Assembly: GCA_030248065.1 (NCBI GenBank)
Contig: JASAMV010004987.1
Span: 1 to 64,000, forward strand
Origin: Rhynchonema sp. JSB1_4
Taxonomy: Eukaryota > Nematoda > Chromadorea > Monhysterida > Xyalidae
DNA: 64,000 bases
Direction of reading: 5' to 3'
Of this stretch, positions 1 to 10,790 are shown piece by piece. A program made the translations under genes and the position numbers. A model generated the notes under the pieces. That model was given only the letters and a program-made list of their open reading frames with translations, was not told where the DNA came from and did no database searches. The number at the start of each line of letters is the position of its first letter. Within the stretch, counting starts at the first letter, position 1.

Positions 1-1841
1 AAGTTGAGGGTATTTTTGAATCATGTTAGTAGTTTTGTTAGTCGTTTTGATCTGGTGATAGCAAGTTTTTCGGCTCTGCGCAAATTCACGGAAAAAATTA
101 GAAAAAAATCAGACTGTTTTTTTCTTTATTTTTCCTATTTTCCTCGCCAAGTATTTTTGGCTCGTTCTTTATCAGGAAATTTCTGTTCTTTCCTTCCCAT
201 TTGTACCGTTAAAACCTAAATACAAGGGAGAGGATTTTTCACTGACCCCACCTTAAAAAAATTATGTTTCGTTATTCGGCGAGAGCGTTCTGAATCGGGT
301 GTTATTTTCTATCGATATTCCGAAGGGGGTGGCCGCCGAAAATCCCGAAAAATAACCCCGAAACGGAAACCCCCCAAAAAATCCCCGAAAACAAAAAACC
401 CCGAAAACGAAAAACCCCGAAAAAAATGTCAGGGATGAAAAAATTCTTCTTAGAGGTGGGTACTCATGTCGCTCGTGACCCACGAGTGAAACATCACCCT
501 ACAATTGGCTTCGGATCAGACTTGAACATAGGCTTAGGCTTAGGCTGCCAGCCAGGAAGACATGGTTAGCCTCTAATTTCTAATTTTCTCAGTCTAGAAA
601 ATGGTTGTAAAAGCCGATTCTCTAGGAGCTCGTTTTTTTATCTGCTTTTTATGGGGCTAGGTTTTTAGTTTATTTGGTATTTTTCAAATTTTTTTTATTT
701 TTTGCCCAATTTTTTAAATTTGCTCTTGCTCGCTTTTTTGCCTTCACTTATTTCTCTGTTTTTTTTCCTTTTGGAGAGATTCTGCTGGCAACTTCGGAAG
801 ATATTCCATATGCGGGGTCAAACGACCCGAACGGCCTGCACTAACAATTACAAGCGCTCAAAACTAAGCTCATATAATATCACATATCTCAAAGATATCA
901 CATATCACCGAAATTGAGCTTTTAAGCGGCTTCATTGCTTCCGTTCCCAGAAGGTGCCGATCACATTTAGTGTCCAAAACTGGACGTGCGCTCCTTCCAC
1001 GGCTTGTGGTTAGGCGATCATCGGTGCGCAGGGTTGGGTTGAGACGTGCAGTAACCCTTGTTTGTCCACTTCTTCTTCTTCCGGTGTTATGTAGCTGTTG
1101 TCTTGGTTTTTGTTTGGCCATCAAATTCGTACCAGCGTTCATTCAGCCATTCGTACAGCCATCGATGGTTTGAGGGATTTTTTTATTTAGCCAAAATATG
1201 TAACTGTTAAAGTTGCTGTTGTTTTGGAAATCGTTTGGTCAGATCCGTGTCAGTTTGGTGATGATGGCAATATACTTGAAAGCCAAAAAATTCAAAAGCT
1301 CAGTGTCAGTGTAAAAAACAACTCCTTTTTTCCTTTTCATTGCTGCCTTCCTCAATCTCTCATTTTTTATGGTGTCTTCTACTAATAGATAATATTAATC
1401 TGTCACAACTTTCCATTTTTATAACTAGGCTTAGGCTGCCAGCCAGGAAGGCATGGCCAAAGGAGACTTATCTGAACTTGAGCCCGAACTGTACCAGTAC
1501 CCATTTTTCGGTGCACGAGCTCATGAATACCCTTCTCTAAGAAAAAGAATTGTTTTCCACACGTTTTGTATTTTTCCGGGTTTTTCATTTTCGGAATTTT
1601 TCGTTTTTGGCGTTTTATATATTCGAGGTTTTTATTTTTCGGGTTTTTTTCGGGGTTTTCGACCCCACCCCCGAAGGGGTCTATTCCGGGGGACGGGGCT
1701 CTGTTTAGGTTTTACGGTGTTGAAAAAGACAGGGATCGCGTTTAAGTTTCGGTCCTGGTCGCATTTTTTGAAATTGTAAATTTTTAAATCAGTCAAATCG
1801 GTAACAGACAATCGTAACAATATTGGGCTTGTCAATTTCAG
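1..1841. repeat. Diverged inverted repeat pair rich in CCCGAAAA runs
   Basis: No convincing gene lies here. Two copies of one repeat face each other: about 262-600 and about 1425-1690. Both carry a GGCTGCCAGCCAGGAAG block (near 545 and 1434), then an AAGAAxxxTT block, then an irregular run of (T)TTTCGGGG/CCCCGAAAA. The copies are in opposite orientation and diverged, so they look like an old inverted insertion pair. The phenylalanine/glycine-rich open frames across the runs come from the simple repeat and are not called as genes. A minus-strand basic frame around 870-1142 (about 90 residues) has no recognisable domain. Confidence 0.6.
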
Positions 1842-2323
1842 GTGACGCCGAATCGAGCGGGCACCGCTTGTGAACCGAAGCCTGTCCGTGTCCGTGACTT
1901 GACGGCAAACGATTTGCTCATCGAGAAATTGGACGAGCGCTACCAATGCTGTTTGTGTTCGAAAACGGCCAATTCCGAGCGGCAATGGCGAAAACACATC
2001 GGCTCGGGAGTGCACAATGATGTGCTCAAATCGGGAACAAGTCGTAATGCGTCGGTTCGTTAGCTCGTCAAGAGGACGAGAACCTAAAAAATTCACCCAG
2101 TAAAATAAAAATAACTTGTGATAACGAACGTTTTTCAACAAAATTTTTGCTGTTTTACTGAAATCCAGGTTGTGGATCGCGTTCTATTCTTTGCCCGTCT
2201 TCGTTGCAAACTGCGTCTGCCCGCCAACTTCGACCTAACGACGCACGTGCGTTGGATTCCGTCAACATCCAATTATCAAACAAGTGGCGCGCACAACAGC
2301 AGTTACACGATTCATTGTGCTAA
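1842..2323 (+). CDS. 3' end of a U1/matrin-type zinc-finger protein gene (partial)
   Basis: Two terminal exons are visible. The first starts after a TTTCAG acceptor at 1842 and carries C-x2-C-x12-H-x5-H (residues YQCCLC ... KHIGSGVH), the spacing of the U1-type C2H2 finger found in RNA-binding proteins. A donor near 2041 joins an exon after the acceptor at 2167, which in the matching phase runs 52 codons to a TAA at 2321-2323. Another open frame of the second exon continues into a GTGAGT site at about 2364, so an alternative longer model is possible. The 5' part should lie upstream but the first 1.8 kb is repeat, so the start is not found. The protein is not identified beyond the finger; nuclear RNA binding is an inference from the domain. 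Confidence 0.45.
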
Positions 2324-2822
2324 CTGTAATAAAACGGACACGGACACCTTGGGACATTTTATGGGTGAGTGAAATCAAGCTAAACGAAAGTGGCTTTTTG
2401 GTCTGCCCATCCATGCTTAGTGAAAGTCATGGAGTACCCAGATCATGTGCGCTGATCTCAATTCTGTGCGTGTGTGCACAAAAAACAAGGCACTCAAAAT
2501 GAATCAATCAATAGATGGACAGATATAGGGGGACAAGAGTGCCAATATTGACAGCTCAATATGCGTGACGTCGAAGTGATGGATCGAGTATTGCGCTTTG
2601 CCCACTGAAAAGTGATGACGATTGAACTGACTGAAAAGAGAAGGGATGGAAGTTTTGCATACCCCTGTTTGCGCTGTTGGTAACTCAGATAGTAAGGCGG
2701 GGGCACTGAATGCTTGATTATTACATAGATTAGTCTAAAGTTCCAATCTGGTAGTTCCTTTGATGAACGCAATAATGTACGATTCAAGCTCCAACCTTCA
2801 GTTGGACCGGTGAGGCCTACAG

Positions 2823-3108
2823 TATAGGCAATCCATCGGCTCATGGCACTTTTTATACACAGCGCGCATGTAGCAGCACACGCCATTTTCTAAACAAAAT
2901 GTACACTTTGGACGAGTGCCATACTTTGATGGCCGCTTTTTAAATTATCCGGTTTTCATAAGCTGCTTGACATAACACGTCTGCACTGTCGCAAAATTTG
3001 GGTACGTTTCAATGGATAGCTGTAGAGAAGTAGATGCATTCATTGACGGCAGTAATTTAGCGTGCAGCCTGTGTGTGTGGAGTGCCATGAGCTGGTGGAT
3101 TGCCTATA
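2823..3108. mobile_element. MITE with TATAGGCAATCC terminal inverted repeats
   Basis: The ends read TATAGGCAATCCATCGGCTC and, inverted, the same with GGATTGCCTATA, followed by a CATGGCACT block. The ends match about 28 bp with a few mismatches and are flanked by TA. They are related to the TATAGTCCGTCCACC elements at 16562 and 32428, which share the CACCAGCTCATGGCACT core. This suggests a TA-targeting Tc1/mariner-type nonautonomous element. It sits between the zinc-finger gene and SUZ12. No transposase is present. Confidence 0.65.
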
Positions 3109-3383
3109 CAACAAGAAGTGCTCGGCGGTTTCCTCTTCAGAACTGCAATCAATCAATTTTTGCAAGCTCGTGTTTTTGTTGTGGTCCCACCCCACCGAGG
3201 AGCCGCTGTGCGCTGTGATTGTGAGTGCGTATTCAATGTGACAAGTGGCACGAACTCGTGGTAGAATCGAAACATTTATTCTGCCTGTTATCAATATACC
3301 AGTTTATGTTTATATTGTAAACAACACTCATAAAGAAACGCAATGCCCTTCTGTCAGGTGAATGCGGCACGTGGTTGAAGCAG

Positions 3384-6300
3384 ATGGCCAAGCGACAAAG
3401 CGGTCGCGGTCAGTCAAAAATACTGTCTACCTTGAATGCTCCTGGCAGCGACAACAGGAAACGAATTAAGAAGTCACCCAGTGTTGATATCGAGCTCATG
3501 AAACGACCAAAAATTGAACTAAAGGAGGATGACGTGCAGGTCAGCAGACGCTTTTGCGTTTTTTGTATTTTTCGAAAGGGTCTTGCCTATTGAACTTTGC
3601 TTATTTCGGTTCGAAGTTGCTGATGCTCAGCACCCAGCAGCTTAGCTTTGTGCGGTCTGCCCGGTTTATAGACATGATTCGGGGACCGCCCCCTTCTATA
3701 GAATATTCATCGTATGTATATCGGTTTAAAGTAGCGCTGTAAAATATGTACAATAAGGCTTATAGCGCATATTTTTCAACGCTAAGGTACACACCATGAA
3801 GTCTGTGCACGGTTCAGTAGTAATTCTGTTAACTGATTGTTCAGATCAACAACAACGACAGTGGCACCGAACGTAAAGGCAGCAGTTCGCGCGAGTCGAG
3901 CGCACAACGCACAAATGCACAGACAAACACCACGCACAACGGTGATGTAAAACCAGAACATCGACCTGTGGTGCAAAGATATAAAGGTTGGTGTCGCAAA
4001 GATCGTAAAATTATTTACAAATAAATTGATTAAAATTATCAGACCTCAACAAGTACACACACTATATATGCACCCAGATGTATATGTGTTTGACCGCGGC
4101 ATATAAAAGCTGTCACATTTCGAAATGACAGAATTCCCGTTCTTTTTTCGGAGCGGTCCAAGATCAAGATTATTTTGCGGCCCACTGAGGTCTGAAAATT
4201 ATAAAAGTAAAACTTATGAAGGTGTCACTTTTTTGCTCTTTCTTTCCAGCTGCCTTCACGGCGTACGCATATCTGGCGGCGGCCTGGAGAGCAGATAAAG
4301 CCAGTAGTACTCTGCCGTTTGTGTCCAAAATACCGGTGTTGCATCGAAATTTGATATTCAATCAAGTGGTGAACAAGAAACAAAAACGGTATGTTGGCAA
4401 GTCTGGTTGTGAATTACAACACGTGTTAATTTTGTTCAAAACTCTGACTTTTGCAGCCCAACTCAACATTTGCTGCCCGAAAAACTTCGCGATGCATTCC
4501 GGTGAGCAATTTTTTTCGCAAGGTGAAAGTAACTGTGCTTTACGAAACCTTTTTCAGCAGCCAATTAGCGCCACGCATCGTCCGCTCCAAACAACAACAA
4601 CAACCATTGGCCATTGATCGTGCGTCATTGAAGCTCGAGTCTGAGACGGGCAGCAGCAGCAGTGGCGTGTCGGCACCACCCGAACTGAGTGCGCACGGCT
4701 CCGACAAGGACCCAGAGGAAGACGACGACGATGAATGCACGCTTGTGTTGCGACAAGTGCGCGATCGACACGGACTGACGATCGGCTCGACTGTCAACAT
4801 GACATTGACGGCTGGCGTGTTTGTCAATGACAAACTGGTGCATCAGGTGGGCAGTTTGGCATTGGCGTTATTTGTTTCTGACAAAGTATCTCGACCTGAA
4901 TCACGGACGTTGCGTTTGTGGCCTGAACTGTCAGCAGTAGTCGAAGCATTTTCACGTTCGTAGGAGAAAGTGGGCGATTTGGATGTGCCGGTGAACGACG
5001 AGAAGCATTTGATCCGCGTGAATCTGTCGAAACAAGTCTACCAGTGCTACACTGATATCGATGATGGAAAGAAAGAATCGTGCGTTGAAATTCGTCATTT
5101 TTTGTGGAACTCATGTTACGATTGGATGTGTTGAGCGTGAGTGTGTTCTTGTGGAATGTTAGCCGCTTGACTTTACATCATGCTTTACATGGTATAAGTA
5201 AAGCATGATGGGGTAGGTAAGTGTAATCATGACACTCCCTTACTTTTTCGACGATTGCATTGCTGGTTCACCCTTCAGATGTGCGTTTGTGTTCATGCAA
5301 GCACGCGTGATTGCGCCGTCCACAAACATGCGTAATCACCGAAGAAATTCGTTACCCGCGGCACGATTACGATTGCAAAGGTTGTTCGATTGATGATTCA
5401 GTTGTTTTTTTTAGCACAGACAAGGACGGAGCATGCTGGTTTCGATGAGCACGCTTATTGTTTTTGTGCTTTCATAACTTTGCTTTTCCAATTCTTTCTT
5501 ATTCAATCATATTCTGCAAAACTTAAAAGCGAAAAAGTATAAACAGTAAAGTTGAATGGTTTTTAGTTTGAACTGCCACTTGTTTCCTATACTGTTTTCA
5601 GTAACTCAAAGCGCGGTTCCGTGAGTCCGACGAAAAACGACACCAAATTGTACGTGGGCGCAGGCAAATTGTGGTCAACGAAAGCGAAGAACGAATTCGG
5701 GGCTGTCACTGGGTCGGACTCGATAAACTTTGTGTGAGTGGCGATTCAGGCTGATTGACTGATAGAACTTTACGGGAAAGTAATAAAAAGTATTATGGAT
5801 GGATATTCCAGGAGCGATCAGAACCTGAAATTCTCGCTGACCACTGCGTTTGTTCACGATCATGAGCTGTACACAAGGAAGGTGAGTCAACCACAGTTGT
5901 CACGAGGTTGTTTTATCGCGCATCGCTTTGAACGAATTAGTTTTGTTGCAGCACGGCGACGAAGACCGTATATTCCTGAAATACGACATTGAACGAAAAT
6001 TGGCAGATGACAGTGATGGAGAGGACATGGTTGATTTGCCTGACAGCACCGTGCAAAGGGTGGCACGTATGAAAGGTGCGGTGGTGACGGCTTGCGTACT
6101 ATGTGTTGATGATGTTTGATGAATTCTGAACATGTGTTCGGTCTATCCAGGAGCAGTTCGTGCCGCAATAGTGTGACACTTTTACAATGACCTGAAATTG
6201 TTGTGTCACAGTATTGTTTCTTATAAATGCTTTCGAGCAGCTCTGATCATCGAGAATCTTATCATGGCTTTTGCAGAGCCGCACTGCGCACAACAGTACC

Positions 6301-9200
6301 GTTTCCCACTGACATTGGGCTATTCGTTCGTCATTCCCACGTTCGACAAGCACAAACGCGATATGGGCTGGCTGACGCAGCACACCCGTGACATCGATCG
6401 ATGTGTGTTCTGTGACCGACCATGCAGCGACATGTGGCAGTTGTTGTGTCACTATCGGTACATGCACCCACGATTAGATGTCACGCTGCAGAGGGTATGC
6501 TGGGCTGGGGTTGTTTGGTGCAGTCAAACCCCGTCCCCGTTGTGAAAGGATTCGGGGGCACGGCGCTGATAACGAGCACCGCGGAGAGGTGACGTCCAGC
6601 CCGTCAATTTTCACCAAGTGCTCCGTTACAATGGAAATCGCAGTGATATAACTGAACAAAATGTCTCTCCGTCACTATAACTCACATGTTGTGGGTGCTC
6701 TGTTGTAAGAGACAGTGTTTTCAATGGCGAATGGACATATGCCAAACCACAGACAAAGCTACGCGCGTTTCATCTGCACTGCATGAGTAAGTTCTACAAC
6801 GGCCAAATTTTGAACAACAACACAAGGTAAAAATGAATTTCAATGGAAAGACAAGCACAAGATAAAAATGACTCGTCATCCGTACCGTCCCCATAATTTG
6901 GACCTAGGTACGCCCCTGGTTGGAAACTGTCACATTTTAAAGTGCTGGAGCAAATTAGGCGCCCTTTGTGCGGAAGTTGGTACTACGGCAGGTAAAGACA
7001 AGAGAAAAAATGTTCCGATGCTCACTTATTAGCTGCGTGTGTTTGTCAATCCTCACTTCACGTCTGTCTGTGGTGCAAAACAACTTTAAAACACTTCAAA
7101 ACCAAAGGGTATCAATTGTCTAAGCATAAGTTACGCTTAGTCAATCTATCTGTGCTTTTGCAAACTAACTATTTCGTGTAAAAGAACATGGAATAAAGAT
7201 AAATTCATTCCCTAATTTATCCTCTGTCTATGATTGCAGCCGGACAGCGATCACGTGACGATCAAAATACGATTGAATGCCAAATCGGATCAACGCAACG
7301 AACTACAACCACAACAACATTACGATGTGCACACACGGACTGCGATGCGGGGACATCGACGCAAACAACGCAGACCACAATGGAAGGCATCCATGTTGCA
7401 GATTGATTTCGGGTGTGGTTTTTGTCTGGATTATATGAACTTCATTTTTATTTAGTTTATGAATAATACACTGAAGAAAATGAAAGAAAGTTGCAGTCGC
7501 TCCACTTTGCGACGAATTCGACAAGAGAGCAGCACGCACGACCTGACTGCATTTGAGAGCAATGATCCGGCGCCGGTTGTGTGGGAAATGTCCGGCCATT
7601 TGAGGTTCGTATGCTTAGTTTTTAGAGTTTGTTATATTTTGCACTTTCCAAAAATCCTACATTTTTTCAGACAATATTTCCACAGCCGTACGTTCGCGCC
7701 GTGTTCGGTTCACGGGGATAGAGAACGACAGAAATCAGACCCCGAGGGTGAACATTTTGACTGGATGTACCAAATGACATCGTGTGTGAGTTGATGCACT
7801 CGTGTTTTCAACTAAAATGTTTTTCGTATCTGAAGCATCTTCTGATCATTGCTGCGCACCAGTGTTGGAGGTGGGGGCGGGGGGGGGGTAGCCCCCCAGT
7901 ACAGTAGGTATCCCCCCTCGCCTGGTACAGTAGGTATCCCCCCCGATGTTTGGCATGGTACAGTAGGTATCCCCCCGATTTTCACCCCGGTATAGTAGGT
8001 ATCCCCCGATTTTGCCCCAAAATTGCCAATTTTTGACCAAAATGGCCAAAATTAGTGTAAAATCAGTGGTTTTTACCTCAAATTACCCAAAATTCGCGCG
8101 CTGGGCGCGCAAATACTGCGTTTTCACACGATTCTACACATAATAAACACATTAAAAATTTTCACCCAAAAACCTAACCCCCCAAACCCCCCTAGGTACA
8201 AACCCCCAGGCCATCGGCTCTGGTACAGTAGGTGTCCCCCCTCTCCGAGCGCGGTACAGTAGGTATCCCCCTCCAGAGTACCTCCAACACTGCTGCGCAC
8301 TGCTTTTTTTCACCAATGGCTGAGTGAGGTTCAGATCAATCAATACCTGCGTGTGTGCGGACGAAGGATAATTATGAAATCATTCTAATGAAGATAAATA
8401 TTTTAATTTTGTGGTTTTTTAGAATCTGCACGATTTCACCGATTTGAACGCTGGCGAAATGGACTTCATGGCGCTCTGGAACCACCACAATTTGCGATTA
8501 CCGTTAGTCTCGTTTCCACAATAGGTACATTTCTAGACGGCAATGCGGAGGGATATTGACGGATGTCTGTTCTTCAGCCCGAATTTAATGAGTGAACTGA
8601 AATCATCGGGCACCATTAAAACCCATAGTTCCTGGCACCGTATCAGTTTCTTGTTTGAATAGTCGTCAAAAACGACTTGGACGTGCGTCTGTAGCGCTTG
8701 ATTAGCTGTGCCAGCGTTGTGGCCTGAGCCTGATTACTGATTTACGCTTGGATGACTAATTTGAGTGCGAGACACAGTGCTACGTTTCAACTAATTAGAG
8801 CATATTCTCAGGCAGACAGAGAGAACTTGCGCACGTCGCGGAAGATAAAAGTTGGGTACTGGTGCGTTTGGTGCACTGTCGTAACTTGAATGCATACAAG
8901 CAATTCATTCTGAAAATTAGGCACCTGAAACCTACCAGTGCCCATTTCTATTGTTCCAGGTACACATCTGACAAGCAGGTGTACAGCAACGCACAGCAGT
9001 TTGTGCACACGTACGGACCCGAGCTTGTGTCACGTCGTCTGACGCGTAACACGACACTGCACTTCGCCAAGCTCAGGGATCATCAGCTAATTAGCAATCA
9101 ACAGTTGCGCATGCTATGCACACAAGTGCAGCAGTATGTGAATGCTGCCAATGTGTGCAGGTCGACGAATGCAACTGGTATTGGTCTACATTCTGCTTAG
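3384..9200 (+). CDS. SUZ12: SUZ12 Polycomb repressive complex 2 subunit
   Basis: Sixteen exons were traced: 3384-3539, 3845-3986, 4250-4388, 4457-4501, 4558-4846, 4964-5079, 5602-5733, 5812-5881, 5952-6075, about 6238-6494, 6710-6836, 7240-7380, 7498-7602, 7671-7790, 8423-8502 and 8960-9200. The protein is about 760 residues (human 739). The N-terminus has KRPKIE, as in vertebrate KKPKME, then a PVLHRNLIF block like FLHRTLTYM. A zinc finger CVFC-x12-H-x4-H (near 6408) has exactly the SUZ12 spacing. The C-terminal VEFS box follows: YFHSRTFAPC, then FDWMYQM, LNAGEMDFMALWNHHN and the QQFVHTYG helix region. SUZ12 scaffolds EZH2/EED in H3K27 methylation in the nucleus. The start is the first ATG in frame. 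Junctions around exons 10-12 and 14-15 do not close in phase in my model and need transcript data. An intron carries a hAT-type MITE. Confidence 0.9.
5170..5212. repeat. Short perfect hairpin in a SUZ12 intron
   Basis: CATCATGCTTTAC at about 5176 is repeated inverted as GTAAAGCATGATG after a short loop. It lies in the intron between exons 6 and 7. No function can be assigned. Confidence 0.5.
7860..8292. mobile_element. hAT-type nonautonomous element with 8-bp target duplication
   Basis: The element begins CAGTGTTGGAGGT at 7860 and ends with the exact inverse ACCTCCAACACTG at 8292. It is flanked on both sides by CTGCGCAC (7852-7859 and 8293-8300), an 8-bp target site duplication. CAGTGTTGG-like ends plus 8-bp duplications are the hallmark of hAT elements. 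Inside, GGTACAGTAGGTATCCCCC recurs about six times, four times in the left part and twice on the right, in the same orientation. There is no coding capacity. It sits in the SUZ12 intron before the exon at 8423, and the intact target duplication suggests a fairly recent insertion. Confidence 0.88.
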
Positions 9201-10790
9201 TTTAGTGTCACATGGTGGATATCGCTTTGATGCTCTGTTGAGGGCGAGGTGCGGCATTTAGTGTTGACGAATTTCTTATTGGTTTATACGCATACGCAGT
9301 GGAAGGTATCAACGGTGGTATTCTGCCGAACCCAGGTGCAACAACAAGTGATGTGATGCACCCACATTTTGAAGTGTCGCAGAAAGTTAGGCAAAAATAT
9401 TCCACACTTAATGATTTAATGCACCGAACCCTGAGTGTTTGCAAGAACCGCTTGCCTAGGTCCAGATAAGCGTGAGAACTTTTCGTTCTTCTGCTACTCT
9501 TCTAATTGGGGCTTGAAAATTAGAGCTGTAGAAATACACCAGACGACAATCTTAATATTTTGTGCTGAAAATCGCCCATGCTGCTGATCCATATTCAGGG
9601 CATATACACTGTGATCAAATCAAGTTGTCAAATCTTGACGTCAAATCACATGTAGTATTTTCTCGCTCATTTGGGGCTGCTTGATTTCACGATATGATTT
9701 GACGAGTTGATTTGACGACAGTACTATTTGCCCATATTCAGTATTGTATCGTTATAAATGTTCTTGCTCTGTTCATGTCGTTGATTGCACTTTTTCGTTT
9801 TATCTCAATTGTACTCTGCCAACTCATGGCCATAATCAAGCATGAAAGCCGTGACTTCACAAATGTTTTTCTGAACCTGCTCTTCATCAACATGCGTTTG
9901 CTGATTTCGTGAAATTGGACATTTGAACATGAACAGTGATGTGGCTGTTTTTGACCGTAACCACGTCGCATGTGCTCGATCTCACAAATCTCCGGGGCGC
10001 ATTACCACTGCCGCTGGCTTGATTGCTTTTTCAAGAAGATAATGTCTGAGTAGAATTCGGCTTGTTCCGTGGCACTGTTCGAACGCATAATCTAATCAAG
10101 GCATTTTCGTGTTTTTTGTGTGGCTAATGCTCAGGTTCTGCGACGTTGTTTAGTGATGACACCATTTAACGCTACATGCCGGCCGACTTTTTGTTGACGG
10201 CCCGTCAGTTTCTTTTGTATTGATGTACTACCCAACCGTGTCTGTTTGGGTCAATGTTTTGATTGATATCTTCGTAGCCAGCTAGAGTTTGGTTCCTCGT
10301 TTTTAGCTGTCACACTGCCTTGTCATGTTTCTATAATTGTTCTGGCTTTGAGCAAATTTATGATCATTTTTTGACATCTCATTTACTTGAGATATGGATA
10401 TCTAAGCATTACGTGTGCTATTTTTCATTAACTGCCCAAAGCTATTATACAGTAGTTGTTGTTTTGTGTATGTTGTCGTCACAGTATCGTTGTTGTTTTG
10501 AGTTTTTGTTCCGGGTCACTTGTTTTATTTGTTTTTAGTCACATTTTTCTGTTCTGTAAGTTTTCAGGTTTAGTCGTTTTTATCGGGATAATAAAGTTTT
10601 CGCCAGCGGATTACTGCATTGCAAGTCAACAAGCTAGCTGGCCAAATTTTTCATATTCTCTCGGTATTTCGCCACTTCAACACCTTCCCAATGCGTCGAG
10701 CTCAGGCTTGTGAAGAACCTGTGAATGAAACACCATTGAGCCACAGTAGCGAGGTTTTTTCGGTCAGATCATATTTACAGAGAGAATATG
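9201..10790. other. Intergenic stretch, no gene recognised
   Basis: This lies between the convergent ends of SUZ12 and the aldo-keto reductase gene. Open frames of 60-90 codons are present but have no domain, start context or splice pattern. A MITE-like palindrome lies at about 9612-9722. Confidence 0.5.
9612..9722. repeat. MITE-like palindrome, TCAAATC family, copy 1
   Basis: TCAAATC/GATTTGA motifs face each other around a core of CATGTAGTATTTTCTCGC and CATTTGGGGC...GCTTGATTT. The same core (CATGTATTATTTCTCGC, CATTTGGGTTTC, GCTTGATTTGA) recurs at 14272-14374. Target duplications are not clear. Confidence 0.55.

Noticed and set aside
870..1142. Basic 90-codon minus-strand frame
   Set aside because: No domain, overlaps repeat-rich sequence and has no neighbouring exons.
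1842..3539. Joining the U1-type zinc-finger exons to SUZ12 as one gene
   Set aside because: The finger gene reaches a stop at 2321, SUZ12 has its own ATG with the conserved KRPKIE start, and a MITE lies between.
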